From contig QHVT01000006.1 of the NCBI GenBank assembly GCA_003223645.1, forward strand, positions 124,001 through 188,000: 64,000 nucleotides of DNA. Reading direction: 5' to 3'. The notes beneath the pieces were generated by a model that saw only the letters and a list, made by a program, of their open reading frames with translations, made no database searches and was not told where the DNA came from. The stretch is from Acidobacteriota bacterium. GTDB taxonomy: Bacteria > Acidobacteriota > Thermoanaerobaculia > Gp7-AA8. The stretch's first letter is position 1, and each line of letters begins with the position of its first letter. The translations under genes were made by a program, and so were the position numbers. Below are positions 1 to 8,450 of the stretch, piece after piece.

Positions 1-56
1 CGGTGCCGAAGAAAGAAGAAGCGAAGGCGAAGCAGATTCGCATCAACGTTCAGTAA
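1..56 (+). CDS. 3' end of an unidentified gene (partial)
   Basis: An open frame enters from the left edge and ends at TAA 54-56. Only about 18 codons are visible. They encode a lysine- and glutamate-rich tail that finishes IRINVQ. The next gene starts 10 bp downstream on the same strand, so the two may be co-transcribed. Too little is visible to name a family. Confidence 0.5.
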   Translation, partial: VPKKEEAKAKQIRINVQ

Positions 57-65
57 GATGACGGC

Positions 66-497
66 GTGAGCCGTCCGAATTTCCCACTCGCCTTCCCTCT
101 CGCAATTGCCGCGGGCGCCGCGACGGCGTTCTTCGTTTCGATCCTCATGATTCCGATCATGGGCAACGAAAACGAGAAGACGTTCGCCGGCGCGGCGACC
201 GCGGCGTCGCTCATCGCGTGGTACGCCGCGATCATCTGCACGTTCTACGTGCTCGTCATCGGCATCGGCGTCGTCATCTACGTGCGCAACACGCGCCGCG
301 TGCCGTCGCTCGCAACCGCGCTGGTCGTGGCCGTGCTCGCGGGAGGTCTCCCCTTCATCGCGACGCCGTTGATGCAGACTCGCCCCGTGTCGAAGTTCGA
401 CATCGTGCTCTTGCCCGTGCTCGCGGTGGCGTCGGGGATCGCGACGGCGTGGACGTTCTGGCGCGTGGGATTGAAGGGGCGGACGGTCACCGCTTGA
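66..497 (+). CDS. Hypothetical four-helix membrane protein
   Basis: A 143-residue protein starts at GTG 66. It has four hydrophobic stretches at about residues 10-31, 47-73, 81-102 and 111-133, so it is probably an inner-membrane protein. No catalytic motif is visible and I do not recognise the family. It follows the partial gene by 10 bp. Its 3' end overlaps the 3' end of the convergent rapZ gene by 11 bp, which leaves no room for a separate terminator. ATG alternatives inside the first helix would truncate it. Confidence 0.6.
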   Translation: MSRPNFPLAFPLAIAAGAATAFFVSILMIPIMGNENEKTFAGAATAASLIAWYAAIICTFYVLVIGIGVVIYVRNTRRVPSLATALVVAVLAGGLPFIATPLMQTRPVSKFDIVLLPVLAVASGIATAWTFWRVGLKGRTVTA

Positions 498-1353
498 AAT
501 CACGGTGCACGATCTCGACGCTGTAGCCGAGCGCAGCGAGATCCTCGCCTAACCGCTGCCCGATCGCGACGGAGCGATGTTTCCCGCCCGTGCAGCCGAT
601 GCCGATCGTGAGATAGCTCTTCATCTCTTTCCGATATCCCGGCAGCGTGTACGTGACAAAGTCGAGAAGCTTTCGATAGAACTCTTCGTATCCCGGCTGC
701 GCCTTCAGGTATTCGACGATCTCCGGATCGAGTCCGGTCTTCGGACGCAGCGCTTCGACAAAGTGCGGGTTCGGAAGGAATCGCACGTCGAACAGCAGGT
801 CGAGGTTATAGGGCAGGCTGTATTTGAATCCGAACGTGATGATCGTGACGAGCAGCGACTGTTCCGCGCCGGAGATCTTGAACCGCCGCATGACCTCGGC
901 CTTCAGCTCGTGCACGGAAAACTGCGACGTGTCGAGCGTCAGGTTCGCGAGCGACTTCACTTCGGTGAGCGCTTCTTTTTCTTCCTGGATCGCCTCGATC
1001 AGCGGCTTGTCTTTTTCCAGCGGATGCGGACGCCGTGTTTCTGAGTAGCGGCGCGCGATCACTTCTTCGCTGGCTTCGAGAAAGATGAGCACCGTGTTCG
1101 GCACGAGCTTCTGCAGGCGCTCGCGATAGAACTTCGGGAAGCGCGTCGCGAAGTCGTGCGTGCGGACGTCGACGACGATGCCGACGCGGTTCGCGTGCTC
1201 GTGCGCCGTCACTTCCTCGAGATACGGCTCGATCAACTCGATCGGCAGGTTGTCGGTGCAGTAGAAGCCGAGGTCCTCGAGCGTCGATTGGACGTAGCTC
1301 TTGCCGGAGCCGGAGAGGCCGGTGATGACGACGAGGTACTCGGGCGCTTTCAT
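487..1353 (-). CDS. rapZ: RNase adapter / nucleotide-binding protein RapZ
   Basis: This 288-residue protein has the RapZ (YvcJ) layout. A P-loop GLSGSGKS lies at residues 12-19, and the conserved C-terminal domain carries CTGGKHRSV near residue 254. In enterobacteria RapZ presents small RNAs to RNase E and senses glucosamine-6-phosphate; elsewhere it is a GTPase/ATPase of less certain role. It lies 1 bp after hprK, with hpf and rpoN upstream. That is the classic rpoN-linked regulatory cluster of diderm bacteria and supports a link to PTS or cell-envelope signalling. Length is normal for the family. Confidence 0.95.
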   Translation of the reverse strand: MKAPEYLVVITGLSGSGKSYVQSTLEDLGFYCTDNLPIELIEPYLEEVTAHEHANRVGIVVDVRTHDFATRFPKFYRERLQKLVPNTVLIFLEASEEVIARRYSETRRPHPLEKDKPLIEAIQEEKEALTEVKSLANLTLDTSQFSVHELKAEVMRRFKISGAEQSLLVTIITFGFKYSLPYNLDLLFDVRFLPNPHFVEALRPKTGLDPEIVEYLKAQPGYEEFYRKLLDFVTYTLPGYRKEMKSYLTIGIGCTGGKHRSVAIGQRLGEDLAALGYSVEIVHRDFKR

Positions 1354-1354
1354 G

Positions 1355-2329
1355 CTACTTGAGGGTGTTGGTGAGCGCTTCGCCCTGCCGCGCGATCTGC
1401 TCGTCGATGCGCCGCGTGAACTCGCGCGCGGAGTCGTAGCCCTGCAGCTTCATCAGATGATTGCGCGCCGCGACTTCGACGAGCAGCGCGAGGTTGCGTC
1501 CCGACGCGACCGGCAACCGCACGTACGGCTTCGACACGCCGAGAACTTCGTAGGTCTCGCCGGTGATGCCGAGGCGGTCGTACTGCGTGCCTTCGACCCA
1601 CTTCTCCAGTTTCACCACCATGTCGATCGGCTTCACGTCACGCGTCGACGCGACGCCGAAGAGGTCCTTGATGTCGATGATGCCGATGCCGCGCAGCTCC
1701 ATGTGATGGCGCAGCATGTCGTTCGAATATCCGAGCAGGACATCGTTGGGATGGCGTTTGACGATCACGAGATCGTCCGCGATCAGGCGATGGCCGCGAT
1801 AGACGAGATCGAGCGCGCATTCGCTCTTGCCGATGCCGCTGTCGCCGAGGAGCAGCACGCCGATGCCGTAGACGTCGAGAAGGCCGGAGTGCATCGTGAC
1901 GCGCGGCGCCATCGTCTCTTCGAGGAAGTACGTCGTGCGCGTGATCGTCGTCGACGACATCGCCGTCGTCGAGAACAGCGGCACGCTGCGCTTCTCGCAT
2001 TCGACGCGGAACTCGTCGAGCGGAGTGATGCCTTTCGTGACGATGAAGCAGGAGATGTCGAGGCCGGAGACGTCGCGGATGCGCTTCTCGCGCAGCCGCG
2101 GCGGAAGGCTCTCGAGGTACTTCGTCTCCGACGCGCCGATGATCTGCACGCGCCACGGCTTGATGTACTCGTAGTAGCCGGCGAACGCGAGCCCCGGCTT
2201 CTGCACGCGCGGCCGCGCGATCACGCGACTCAACCCGTCGTCGCCGGTGACGAGCTTGAGCAGAAGGTCATCCAGCTCGCCCAACCGGAGCGAAGCGACG
2301 GTGGTAGGGATGAAGTCTTCGTCGCGCAC
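1355..2329 (-). CDS. hprK: HPr kinase/phosphorylase
   Basis: The 324-residue product has the N-terminal HprK domain followed by the kinase domain. The P-loop GDSGIGKS is at residues 162-169, followed by the RGHRLIADDLV stretch typical of HprK. The enzyme phosphorylates and dephosphorylates HPr on serine in response to metabolite state. The start is GTG 2329. It directly precedes rapZ (1-bp gap) and follows hpf after a 158-bp gap filled by a palindromic repeat. No HPr or EIIA gene is visible in the window, so its partner must be encoded elsewhere. Confidence 0.95.
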   Translation of the reverse strand: MRDEDFIPTTVASLRLGELDDLLLKLVTGDDGLSRVIARPRVQKPGLAFAGYYEYIKPWRVQIIGASETKYLESLPPRLREKRIRDVSGLDISCFIVTKGITPLDEFRVECEKRSVPLFSTTAMSSTTITRTTYFLEETMAPRVTMHSGLLDVYGIGVLLLGDSGIGKSECALDLVYRGHRLIADDLVIVKRHPNDVLLGYSNDMLRHHMELRGIGIIDIKDLFGVASTRDVKPIDMVVKLEKWVEGTQYDRLGITGETYEVLGVSKPYVRLPVASGRNLALLVEVAARNHLMKLQGYDSAREFTRRIDEQIARQGEALTNTLK

Positions 2330-2362
2330 CCAACAATACTAACCCGTGCTCGCGTCGAACAA

Positions 2363-2466
2363 CCCGCGCCCGTGCCCGCGCCCGCTTCCGCGCCCGGGTG
2401 GGTGGCGAGCGAAGCGACCGTTCCGCCACCCCGGGCGCGGGAGCGGGCACGGGCGCGGGCGCGGGA
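2363..2466. repeat. Palindromic GC-rich repeat, family E copy 1
   Basis: A long imperfect inverted repeat built from GCGCCCG words fills the gap between hpf and hprK. The left arm (2363-2395) pairs with the right arm (about 2432-2466) around a central segment that contains GAGCGAAGCGACCG. A second, shorter copy with the same core lies at 58272-58341 upstream of uvrB, so this is a dispersed element and not just a local terminator. Confidence 0.75.
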
Positions 2467-2487
2467 GTTTGGGTTGGTGCGCGCGGG

Positions 2488-3054
2488 TCAGAACTCCGGC
2501 GCGATCAATCCGAGGTTGTTGTCGCGCCGCTTGTAGATCACCGAGACCTTATCCGTGTCGATGTCGCGAAAAACGATGAACTCGTTCTTCGAGTCGTCCA
2601 GCCGCAGCGCGGCTTCTTCGATCGACATCGGGCGGATGGCGAGGTTGTTGGTCTTGATGATGCGCGGGCGGTTGTGATCGCCGGTCTCGCGGAGGTTGCC
2701 GGGCTCGAGGACCTGCACGGCCCACTCGGTCACGTTCTGGCGGCCGTTGCCGTCGCGGCGGTGATGGTCGCGGATTTTCTTGCGGTTCTTCTGCGCCTGG
2801 CGCTTGAGGTGATCGATCGTGAGATTGATCGCGTCCTGCATCGAGTCGCCGGATTCCTGCACGGCCTTCACGTCGTGCTCTTTGCCGACGATGATCACTT
2901 CGCAGATGTTGCGGTACTTCTCGACCTGCAGCACGACGCGGACGTCGATGACGTCGTCGAAGAGGCGCTCCTGGATCTTCGCCAGCTTCTTCTCGACCAG
3001 GTCGCGCACATTGGCGGGAATCTCGTAGTTGCGCCCGGAAATCTCGGTTGCCAT
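2488..3054 (-). CDS. hpf: Long-form ribosome hibernation promoting factor
   Basis: A 188-residue protein with the N-terminal YfiA/HPF fold (residues 1 to about 100, including the ISGRNYEIP opening). A linker and the C-terminal dimerisation domain of the long form follow, with the stretch FIVFRDIDTDKVSVIYKRR. Long HPF dimerises 70S ribosomes into inactive 100S particles in stationary phase. It sits between rpoN and hprK, the same neighbourhood as in many proteobacterial rpoN operons. Start at ATG 3054. Confidence 0.93.
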   Translation of the reverse strand: MATEISGRNYEIPANVRDLVEKKLAKIQERLFDDVIDVRVVLQVEKYRNICEVIIVGKEHDVKAVQESGDSMQDAINLTIDHLKRQAQKNRKKIRDHHRRDGNGRQNVTEWAVQVLEPGNLRETGDHNRPRIIKTNNLAIRPMSIEEAALRLDDSKNEFIVFRDIDTDKVSVIYKRRDNNLGLIAPEF

Positions 3055-3094
3055 AGAACCTCGCTTTCACGTCGTTCTGAGCGGACTCAGAAGG

Positions 3095-3153
3095 GTGCTG
3101 AGTGCTGAGTGCTGGGTGCTCAGGGTCTTCTCAGCACCCAGCACCCAGCACCA
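3095..3153. repeat. Inverted repeat of GTGCTGA/GTGCTGG words, family C
   Basis: Three tandem heptamer-like words (GTGCTGA, GTGCTGA, GTGCTGG) run into their inverted copies (CAGCACC) across a short AGGGTCTTCT spacer. They form a strong hairpin in the gap between rpoN and hpf. Only one copy of this family was found in the window. The architecture, tandem words plus inverted tandem words, matches families A, B, D and G. Confidence 0.7.
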
Positions 3154-3168
3154 CGTGTTTGCAACGAA

Positions 3169-4629
3169 TCAAAAAATCTGTTTGCGATCCGTGGATGACG
3201 GAATGTTCAGCTCGTCGCGATACTTCGCCACGGTTCGTCGTGCGATGTTGATGCCTTCGTCGTTCAGGATCTTCATGATCTTGGAATCGGAGAGCGGTTT
3301 GCGCGGGTCCTCGTTCTCGATGAAGCCCTGAATCTTCTTCTTCACCGTCAGGCTGGAGATGTCTTCTCCGGTATCGGAATCGATTCCGCTGTGGAAGAAG
3401 TACTTCATCAGGAAGAGGCCGCGCGGCGTGTGCATGTATTTGTTGGAGACGACGCGCGAGACGGTCGACTCGTGCATCTGGATGTCGTCGGCGACGTCGC
3501 GCAGGACGAGCGGCCGCAGATAGTCGATGCCGCGCTCCAGAAACTCGCGCTGATGTTTGACGATCGACTCGGCGACTTTGTAGATCGTCCGCTGCCGCTG
3601 ATCCAATGATTTGATCAGCCACACGGCGGAGCGGATCTTGTCCTTGATGTAGTTGACGGTCTCGCCGTCCTGCTTCGAATCCATCGAGTGCAGCATCGAC
3701 CGGTAGCCGCTGTTGATGCGCAGCTTCGGCATGCCGTCCTCGTTGAGCACGATCACGTATTCGTCGCCGACCTTGTGCACGTAGACGTCGGGCTCGACGT
3801 AGATCGCTCGCTCATTGGAGTATTTCCTCCCTGGTTTCGGATCGAGGTGCTTGATGATCTCGACGATGCCCTCGAGCGTCTTGAGATCGATGCCGAGGAC
3901 TTTGGCCAGCGGGACGAATTTCCGCTGCATGAACTCTTCCCAGTGGTCGCGGATGATGATCTCGACGAGCGGATCGTCGATCTCCATGAAGGCGAGTTGC
4001 AGCAGGAGGCATTCGCGTAGGTCGCGCGCGCCGACGCCGATCGGATCGAGCGACTGCACCGCATTGACCGCGGTCTCGACTTCTTCGATCTCCGCGCCGA
4101 CCGCGGCCGCGATCTCTTCGTTCGTCGCGCGGAGGTATCCGTCTTCGTCGATGTTGCCGATGATGAAGTTCGCGATCTCTTTCGTGCGCGGCGACGCGTC
4201 GGACATCGACAGCTGCCAGGTCAGGTGATCGGAGAGGTTCGGCGGACGCGTGAGCGTGTTCTCGATGGGGAACTCTTCGTGCTCCTCCCCCATCCCGCGC
4301 GGGTTGTAGCCGTATTCGATGTAGTCCTGGAAGTACGCGTCGTAGTCGATTTCTTCGAAGGAGTCTTTCTTCTCCTCCTCGGTCTTCGTCTCGACTTTCG
4401 GCGGCTCTTCGGTGTTGTTCTTCGCCGCGTCCGACTCCTCGGCCGGCGTCTCTTCGGCTTTCGCCTCTTCGGCCGTCTCTTCGAGGAGCGGATTCTCGAG
4501 CAGCTCCTGGTTCAGCACTTCCGAGAGCTCGAGCTTGGACAGCTGCAGCAGCTTGATCGCCTGCTGCAGCGACGGAGTCATGATCAGCTTTTGGCTGAGC
4601 TTGAGATGAAGCTTTTGTTCGAGTGCCAT
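3169..4629 (-). CDS. rpoN: RNA polymerase sigma-54 factor
   Basis: The 486-residue protein has all three sigma-54 regions. Region I at the N-terminus (MALEQKLHLKLSQKLIM and following, glutamine- and leucine-rich) contacts activators. A strongly acidic region II spans roughly residues 50-110. The core/DNA-binding region ends with the RpoN box ARRTVAKYR starting near residue 463. It directs transcription from -24/-12 promoters and requires AAA+ activators, none of which is in the window. It lies 2 bp downstream of lptB and is probably co-transcribed with it. Confidence 0.97.
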   Translation of the reverse strand: MALEQKLHLKLSQKLIMTPSLQQAIKLLQLSKLELSEVLNQELLENPLLEETAEEAKAEETPAEESDAAKNNTEEPPKVETKTEEEKKDSFEEIDYDAYFQDYIEYGYNPRGMGEEHEEFPIENTLTRPPNLSDHLTWQLSMSDASPRTKEIANFIIGNIDEDGYLRATNEEIAAAVGAEIEEVETAVNAVQSLDPIGVGARDLRECLLLQLAFMEIDDPLVEIIIRDHWEEFMQRKFVPLAKVLGIDLKTLEGIVEIIKHLDPKPGRKYSNERAIYVEPDVYVHKVGDEYVIVLNEDGMPKLRINSGYRSMLHSMDSKQDGETVNYIKDKIRSAVWLIKSLDQRQRTIYKVAESIVKHQREFLERGIDYLRPLVLRDVADDIQMHESTVSRVVSNKYMHTPRGLFLMKYFFHSGIDSDTGEDISSLTVKKKIQGFIENEDPRKPLSDSKIMKILNDEGINIARRTVAKYRDELNIPSSTDRKQIF

Positions 4630-4631
4630 AG

Positions 4632-5372
4632 TCAGTTCAGGTTGAACGTCTCTCCGAGGTAAATTCGCCGCACCTCCGCGTCGGCCGAGAGACTTTCCGG
4701 CACTCCCTGCCGGAAGATTTCGCCCTCTTTGATGATATAGGCGCGATCGGTGATCTTCAATGTTTCCCGCACGTTATGATCCGTGATCAGGATTCCGATT
4801 CCTCGGGAGCGAAGCTGCGAAACAATACGTTGAATTTCGAACACTGCAATTGGATCGATTCCTGCAAACGGCTCATCTAGCAATATGAATGCCGGGTTGA
4901 TGGCGAGGCTTCTGGCGATCTCGACGCGCCGTCTTTCACCCCCCGAAAGCGCGTAAGCGCGGCTCCGCGCGATGTGCGTGATTCCGAATTCTTCGAGCAG
5001 TTGCTGCGTCCTTCGCTCGCGCTCCGCGCGCGGAAGGCTCATCGTCTCGAAGACCGAGAGTAAATTTTCTTCGACGGTGAGCTTGCGGAACACCGACGGC
5101 TCCTGCGGCAGGTAGCTGATGCCGCGTTGCGCGCGCAGATACATCGGCAGCTCGGTGATGTCTTCGTCGCCGAACATCACCGTGCCGCCGTCCGGCCGCA
5201 CGAGGCCGACCATCATGTAGAACGTCGTGGTCTTGCCCGCGCCGTTCGGACCGAGCAGTCCGACGATCTCGCCCTGCAGGATCTCGATCGAAACGTCGCG
5301 CACGACTTTACGACGCTTGTAAACCTTGAGGAGATGCGAGGCGGAAAGGCGCAGACGCGCCGGGTCGGTCAT
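4632..5372 (-). CDS. lptB: LPS export ABC transporter ATPase LptB
   Basis: A 246-residue ABC ATPase. The Walker A motif GPNGAGKTT is at residues 41-49, the signature [15 protein letters not shown] starts at about 142, and Walker [12 protein letters not shown] at about 163. LptB powers extraction of lipopolysaccharide from the inner membrane by LptFG. The family identity is supported by its position between the LptC/LptA-like gene upstream and rpoN downstream, which is the standard order. Start at ATG 5372. Confidence 0.96.
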   Translation of the reverse strand: MTDPARLRLSASHLLKVYKRRKVVRDVSIEILQGEIVGLLGPNGAGKTTTFYMMVGLVRPDGGTVMFGDEDITELPMYLRAQRGISYLPQEPSVFRKLTVEENLLSVFETMSLPRAERERRTQQLLEEFGITHIARSRAYALSGGERRRVEIARSLAINPAFILLDEPFAGIDPIAVFEIQRIVSQLRSRGIGILITDHNVRETLKITDRAYIIKEGEIFRQGVPESLSADAEVRRIYLGETFNLN

Positions 5373-5404
5373 TCGATGCGGGAGCGTATCAGAACGCGAG
5401 CGAG

Positions 5405-5505
5405 TGGAACGCAGAACGCGGGCGGGTGGAACGCAGAACGCAGAATGCAGAATTTAGAACGAAGAAGTTTCTAACTCTTCATTCTGCGTTCTGCGTTCTG
5501 CGTTC
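5405..5505. repeat. Inverted repeat of CGCAGAA words, family B copy 1
   Basis: Tandem CGCAGAACGCAGAA words and their inverted copies (TTCTGCGTTCTGCG) flank an AT-richer centre with GAAGAAGTTTCTAACTCTTC. The element fills the 131-bp gap between the LptC/A-like gene and lptB. A second copy with the same words and a similar centre is at 46000-46078 downstream of the esterase gene. Confidence 0.75.
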
Positions 5506-7483
5506 ACCCACTATGCTTGTACGTTCCCTTCGTCTCCTCGCTGGGACTCACGACCTGCACGCGGTTGCGCGTCAAATCGAAAACGATCTGCTGTCCGGCG
5601 ATCGATCCGCTCGGATCGGTCATCGTCGCCGGTGAGCCGCTGACGTAGATCATTTTCTTGTCGACCTGGTACACGGCTTTGTCGCCGGTTCCCTTGCGCT
5701 GCGTCGTCCCATCGGCGACGTTGACGTTGTTCTCCGCTTCGATGCGCTGGATCTTTTTGTTGTCGTCGAAGAAGAACGCGGCCTTCTCCGATTTCAGCGT
5801 GCGCGGCGTGTCGACGATGGAGACGTTGCCGGTGAGGTCGATGCGGCGATCGTTCTTGCGCGCGATCATCTGGTCGCTCGTCGACTTCACCGGCACGGTG
5901 CGTTTCGGATCGCCGGTGTTGTACAGCAGCGTGCGCACGTTGCCTTTCGCCGTGATCTGATCGCCGCCGCCCGTCACCTGCATTTCGTTCGCGAGCAGCG
6001 TGTTCGACTCCTGCCACGCGCGCACGTTGCCGGTGAAGACCGCGACGCGATTGGCCTGCCGCATCATCAGCTCGTCGGAGTTGACGTAGACCGGCTTGCC
6101 GGCGGGAAAGAGATTCGTCGCGTCGGCGGAAACCGTCGGCTGCTTCCCTTTCGACGCGAGCTCCGCGATGACGGAGCCGGTCGCGCGCGCGGTCTGCGCA
6201 CGCGGCGAGAACTCGATCTGTTTCGCCTTCAGCACGTTTCCGTCGGAGACGACCGTCGCCTGCCAGCCGGGATCGGTGGTGAGCAGAATGCGATCGCCGT
6301 CGATGTCGTAGTTCGCGCGGAATGCGGAGGCGGTGTTCTTCGGATCGGTGTAGTGGAATCCGCCTTCGAGATACGCGGAGCTCGCGCGATGCGTCGCCGG
6401 ATTGAAGTTGACGGTCACGTGCTCGGCCTTCACATCGCGCGGCGCGGGACCGAGCTCTTTCATCACGACTTGCGTGTCGGCTTTCAGTTCGTGCACGGCG
6501 CGATTCGCGAGCGCGACGCGGAACGTCCACGCGACGATGTCGCGTTTCGGCGGACCGTCGAGGATCGCGTGCGCCTGCGTCGCCGCGCCGCGCGCATTGA
6601 TCGCGGCGATTTGCCCGTCCGGCCCGACCTCGGTGTTGAAGTTGTCGCAGAAAATCTCTTTGCGTCCGCCGAGGTCTTCGCCGGGCGCGGGATTTCCCGA
6701 CATCACGATGTTCACGTTGCCGTTGCCGTCGAGTCCGATCAGGCGGCTGTGGTCCTGCGTGAAGCGGCCGATCACGAAGTCGGCTTTCACATGTTCCGGT
6801 CCGCGATTCATCTCGACGGCATTGTTGAACGTGACGGTGTTCTCGCGCCGATGGAAGATGCTCTCCGCTCCCTGGAGCGTCATCGGCACTTCGTTCGGCT
6901 GCGCGGGCGTCATCGCCGCGGTGACTTGCTTGGAGAGCTTCAGCGTCTCGCCCGCGACGTCGAGGTCGAGCGCGCCGGCGTTTCCGTTCCAGCGATCGAT
7001 GCGGAACTGGACGGGGATGTCGTTCGTGAGCCGGTTGCCGTCGAAGTGAATCTCCGCGGTGTGAATCTCGACGCCGTCGCTCGACACGAGCTTCACGCCC
7101 CCTTTCGCATTCGATTCTTTCGTGTCGCTGTTGAACTCCGCGTTCGGACACGACAGCTGGTACGTGAGTCCGTTCGCGCGATAGATCGTCATGCTCACGC
7201 CTTCGAGCGTGTTCCATCGCGACTCGAACGCCACGACGCGCGTCGCCGCGATCTCCATCACCACGCGGCCGCCGATCGTCTGCACGTCGTGAAACTTCTC
7301 GGACTTCGCCACGCTCTTGTCGCCCGGCCGCGCCGACGTCTCGCCGTCGGCCGGCTCTTTGCGGTGCGGCGTCTTCGCGTGATTGAAGCTCAGGTAGATG
7401 TAGCCGAGGAACGCGACGATGAGAATCGGCAGCACGACCTTTAAAATCTTGACGACGCGCTGCATGCCGATGCGACGTAACAC
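5504..7483 (-). CDS. LptC/LptA-like periplasmic LPS transport protein
   Basis: The 659-residue protein begins with an LptC-like arrangement: a short basic N-terminus and one membrane helix at about residues 13-31. A beta-rich periplasmic region follows. The remainder is a long series of beta-jellyroll OstA/LptA-type repeats, including segments such as ELMMRQANRVAVFTGNVRAW. LptC and LptA together form the periplasmic bridge for lipopolysaccharide. This protein appears to fuse an anchored LptC head to LptA-like repeats, far longer than either alone (about 190 residues). It lies upstream of lptB. No separate lptA or lptC is visible, which supports the fusion reading. Confidence 0.8.
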   Translation of the reverse strand: MLRRIGMQRVVKILKVVLPILIVAFLGYIYLSFNHAKTPHRKEPADGETSARPGDKSVAKSEKFHDVQTIGGRVVMEIAATRVVAFESRWNTLEGVSMTIYRANGLTYQLSCPNAEFNSDTKESNAKGGVKLVSSDGVEIHTAEIHFDGNRLTNDIPVQFRIDRWNGNAGALDLDVAGETLKLSKQVTAAMTPAQPNEVPMTLQGAESIFHRRENTVTFNNAVEMNRGPEHVKADFVIGRFTQDHSRLIGLDGNGNVNIVMSGNPAPGEDLGGRKEIFCDNFNTEVGPDGQIAAINARGAATQAHAILDGPPKRDIVAWTFRVALANRAVHELKADTQVVMKELGPAPRDVKAEHVTVNFNPATHRASSAYLEGGFHYTDPKNTASAFRANYDIDGDRILLTTDPGWQATVVSDGNVLKAKQIEFSPRAQTARATGSVIAELASKGKQPTVSADATNLFPAGKPVYVNSDELMMRQANRVAVFTGNVRAWQESNTLLANEMQVTGGGDQITAKGNVRTLLYNTGDPKRTVPVKSTSDQMIARKNDRRIDLTGNVSIVDTPRTLKSEKAAFFFDDNKKIQRIEAENNVNVADGTTQRKGTGDKAVYQVDKKMIYVSGSPATMTDPSGSIAGQQIVFDLTRNRVQVVSPSEETKGTYKHSG

Positions 7484-7526
7484 GTTTGTTTTCCGTTTCG
7501 TTCCGGCAGCATCGTAGGATCACGCT

Positions 7527-7955
7527 ATGACCACGCGCTTCCTCGTTGCTTCACTCCTCGTGCTCTTCGCGACCGGTGCCATCTCCGAAACGCCGAAGGA
7601 GAATCCCAAAGTCACGGAACTGCTCGCCTCGATCAAAGGGAAAGAAAACCTGCCCGCCGGAGAGGTCTTCAAGAACGTCAAACTGCTGAAGGACGTCCCC
7701 GCCGCGCGCCTGCTGCGCATCATGGACATGGGCTACAGCCGCGCCCTCGGCGTCGACTGCGATCACTGCCACGTCGAGGACCGCTGGGAAGCCGACGAGA
7801 AACGCCCCAAACTCGCCGCGCGCGAGATGATGAACATGACGGGACAGATCAACGACATGCTCGTGAAGATGCAAAACATCGACAACACGGAACCGGCGGT
7901 GAACTGCACGACGTGTCATCGCGGGTATGTGAAGCCGGCGCTGCAGATGAAGTGA
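7527..7955 (+). CDS. Secreted di-heme c-type cytochrome (reaction-centre cytochrome subunit type)
   Basis: A 142-residue protein with a signal peptide (residues 1-20, cleavage near AIS/ET) and two heme-binding CxxCH motifs, CDHCH at 78-82 and CTTCH at 127-131. The spacing, and the words MDMGYSRALGVDC before the first heme and HRGYVKP after the second, match the small photosynthetic-reaction-centre cytochrome c subunit family. That family is widespread in Acidobacteriota that do not photosynthesise. It probably carries electrons in the periplasm. It is divergent from the LptC/A-like gene and overlaps the next gene by 4 bp. Confidence 0.85.
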   Translation: MTTRFLVASLLVLFATGAISETPKENPKVTELLASIKGKENLPAGEVFKNVKLLKDVPAARLLRIMDMGYSRALGVDCDHCHVEDRWEADEKRPKLAAREMMNMTGQINDMLVKMQNIDNTEPAVNCTTCHRGYVKPALQMK

Positions 7956-8416
7956 GACGCTCCTCGATTGCAGTCGGCGTGCTCGCGGCGCTCAGCCCGA
8001 TTCTCGTGCTGGCGGCGTTAGTGCTCACCAATGTGACCGACATGCAGGCGGCGTGGAAGGCATCTTCGCCGTATCCAGTCACGGACCGGCCGATCGCACT
8101 CGCTAGAAGTTTTCGCGCGGCGCTCGCCGGACGATCGGAAGCGCGGCGCGACATCCGTGACGGACACCTCGGGCTGAAGGCATGGGGATTGCCGATGCCG
8201 GCGGTGAGGGTGTATCGCGACATCCTCGCGAAGCGATATGCGATCGATTACCACGGCGTCGCAGGTTGCGTCGTCGACGCAACGGAGGAAGCAGGCTGGA
8301 TCACGTACAACGAAGTGATGGAAACCGAGATCGCGCGACGCTTCGGTCCCGATCTGCTCGAGCGGACGTGGAGAGAATCGGAGCAAACGTACGCAGCGCA
8401 GCGGCGGGCCAAGTGA
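7952..8416 (+). CDS. Membrane-anchored hypothetical protein
   Basis: I chose the GTG start at 7952, which overlaps the cytochrome stop codon (GTGA) and suggests translational coupling. The 154-residue product has an N-terminal hydrophobic helix at about residues 5-25 and a soluble remainder rich in charged residues. It has no motif I recognise. A longer frame opens at 7913, but that part lies entirely within the cytochrome gene. Coupling to a periplasmic cytochrome hints at a membrane-anchored accessory role, which is inference only. Confidence 0.6.
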   Translation: MRRSSIAVGVLAALSPILVLAALVLTNVTDMQAAWKASSPYPVTDRPIALARSFRAALAGRSEARRDIRDGHLGLKAWGLPMPAVRVYRDILAKRYAIDYHGVAGCVVDATEEAGWITYNEVMETEIARRFGPDLLERTWRESEQTYAAQRRAK

Positions 8417-8450
8417 AGAGACCGTGACGCGGCGGCGGGACGCCACCGGA

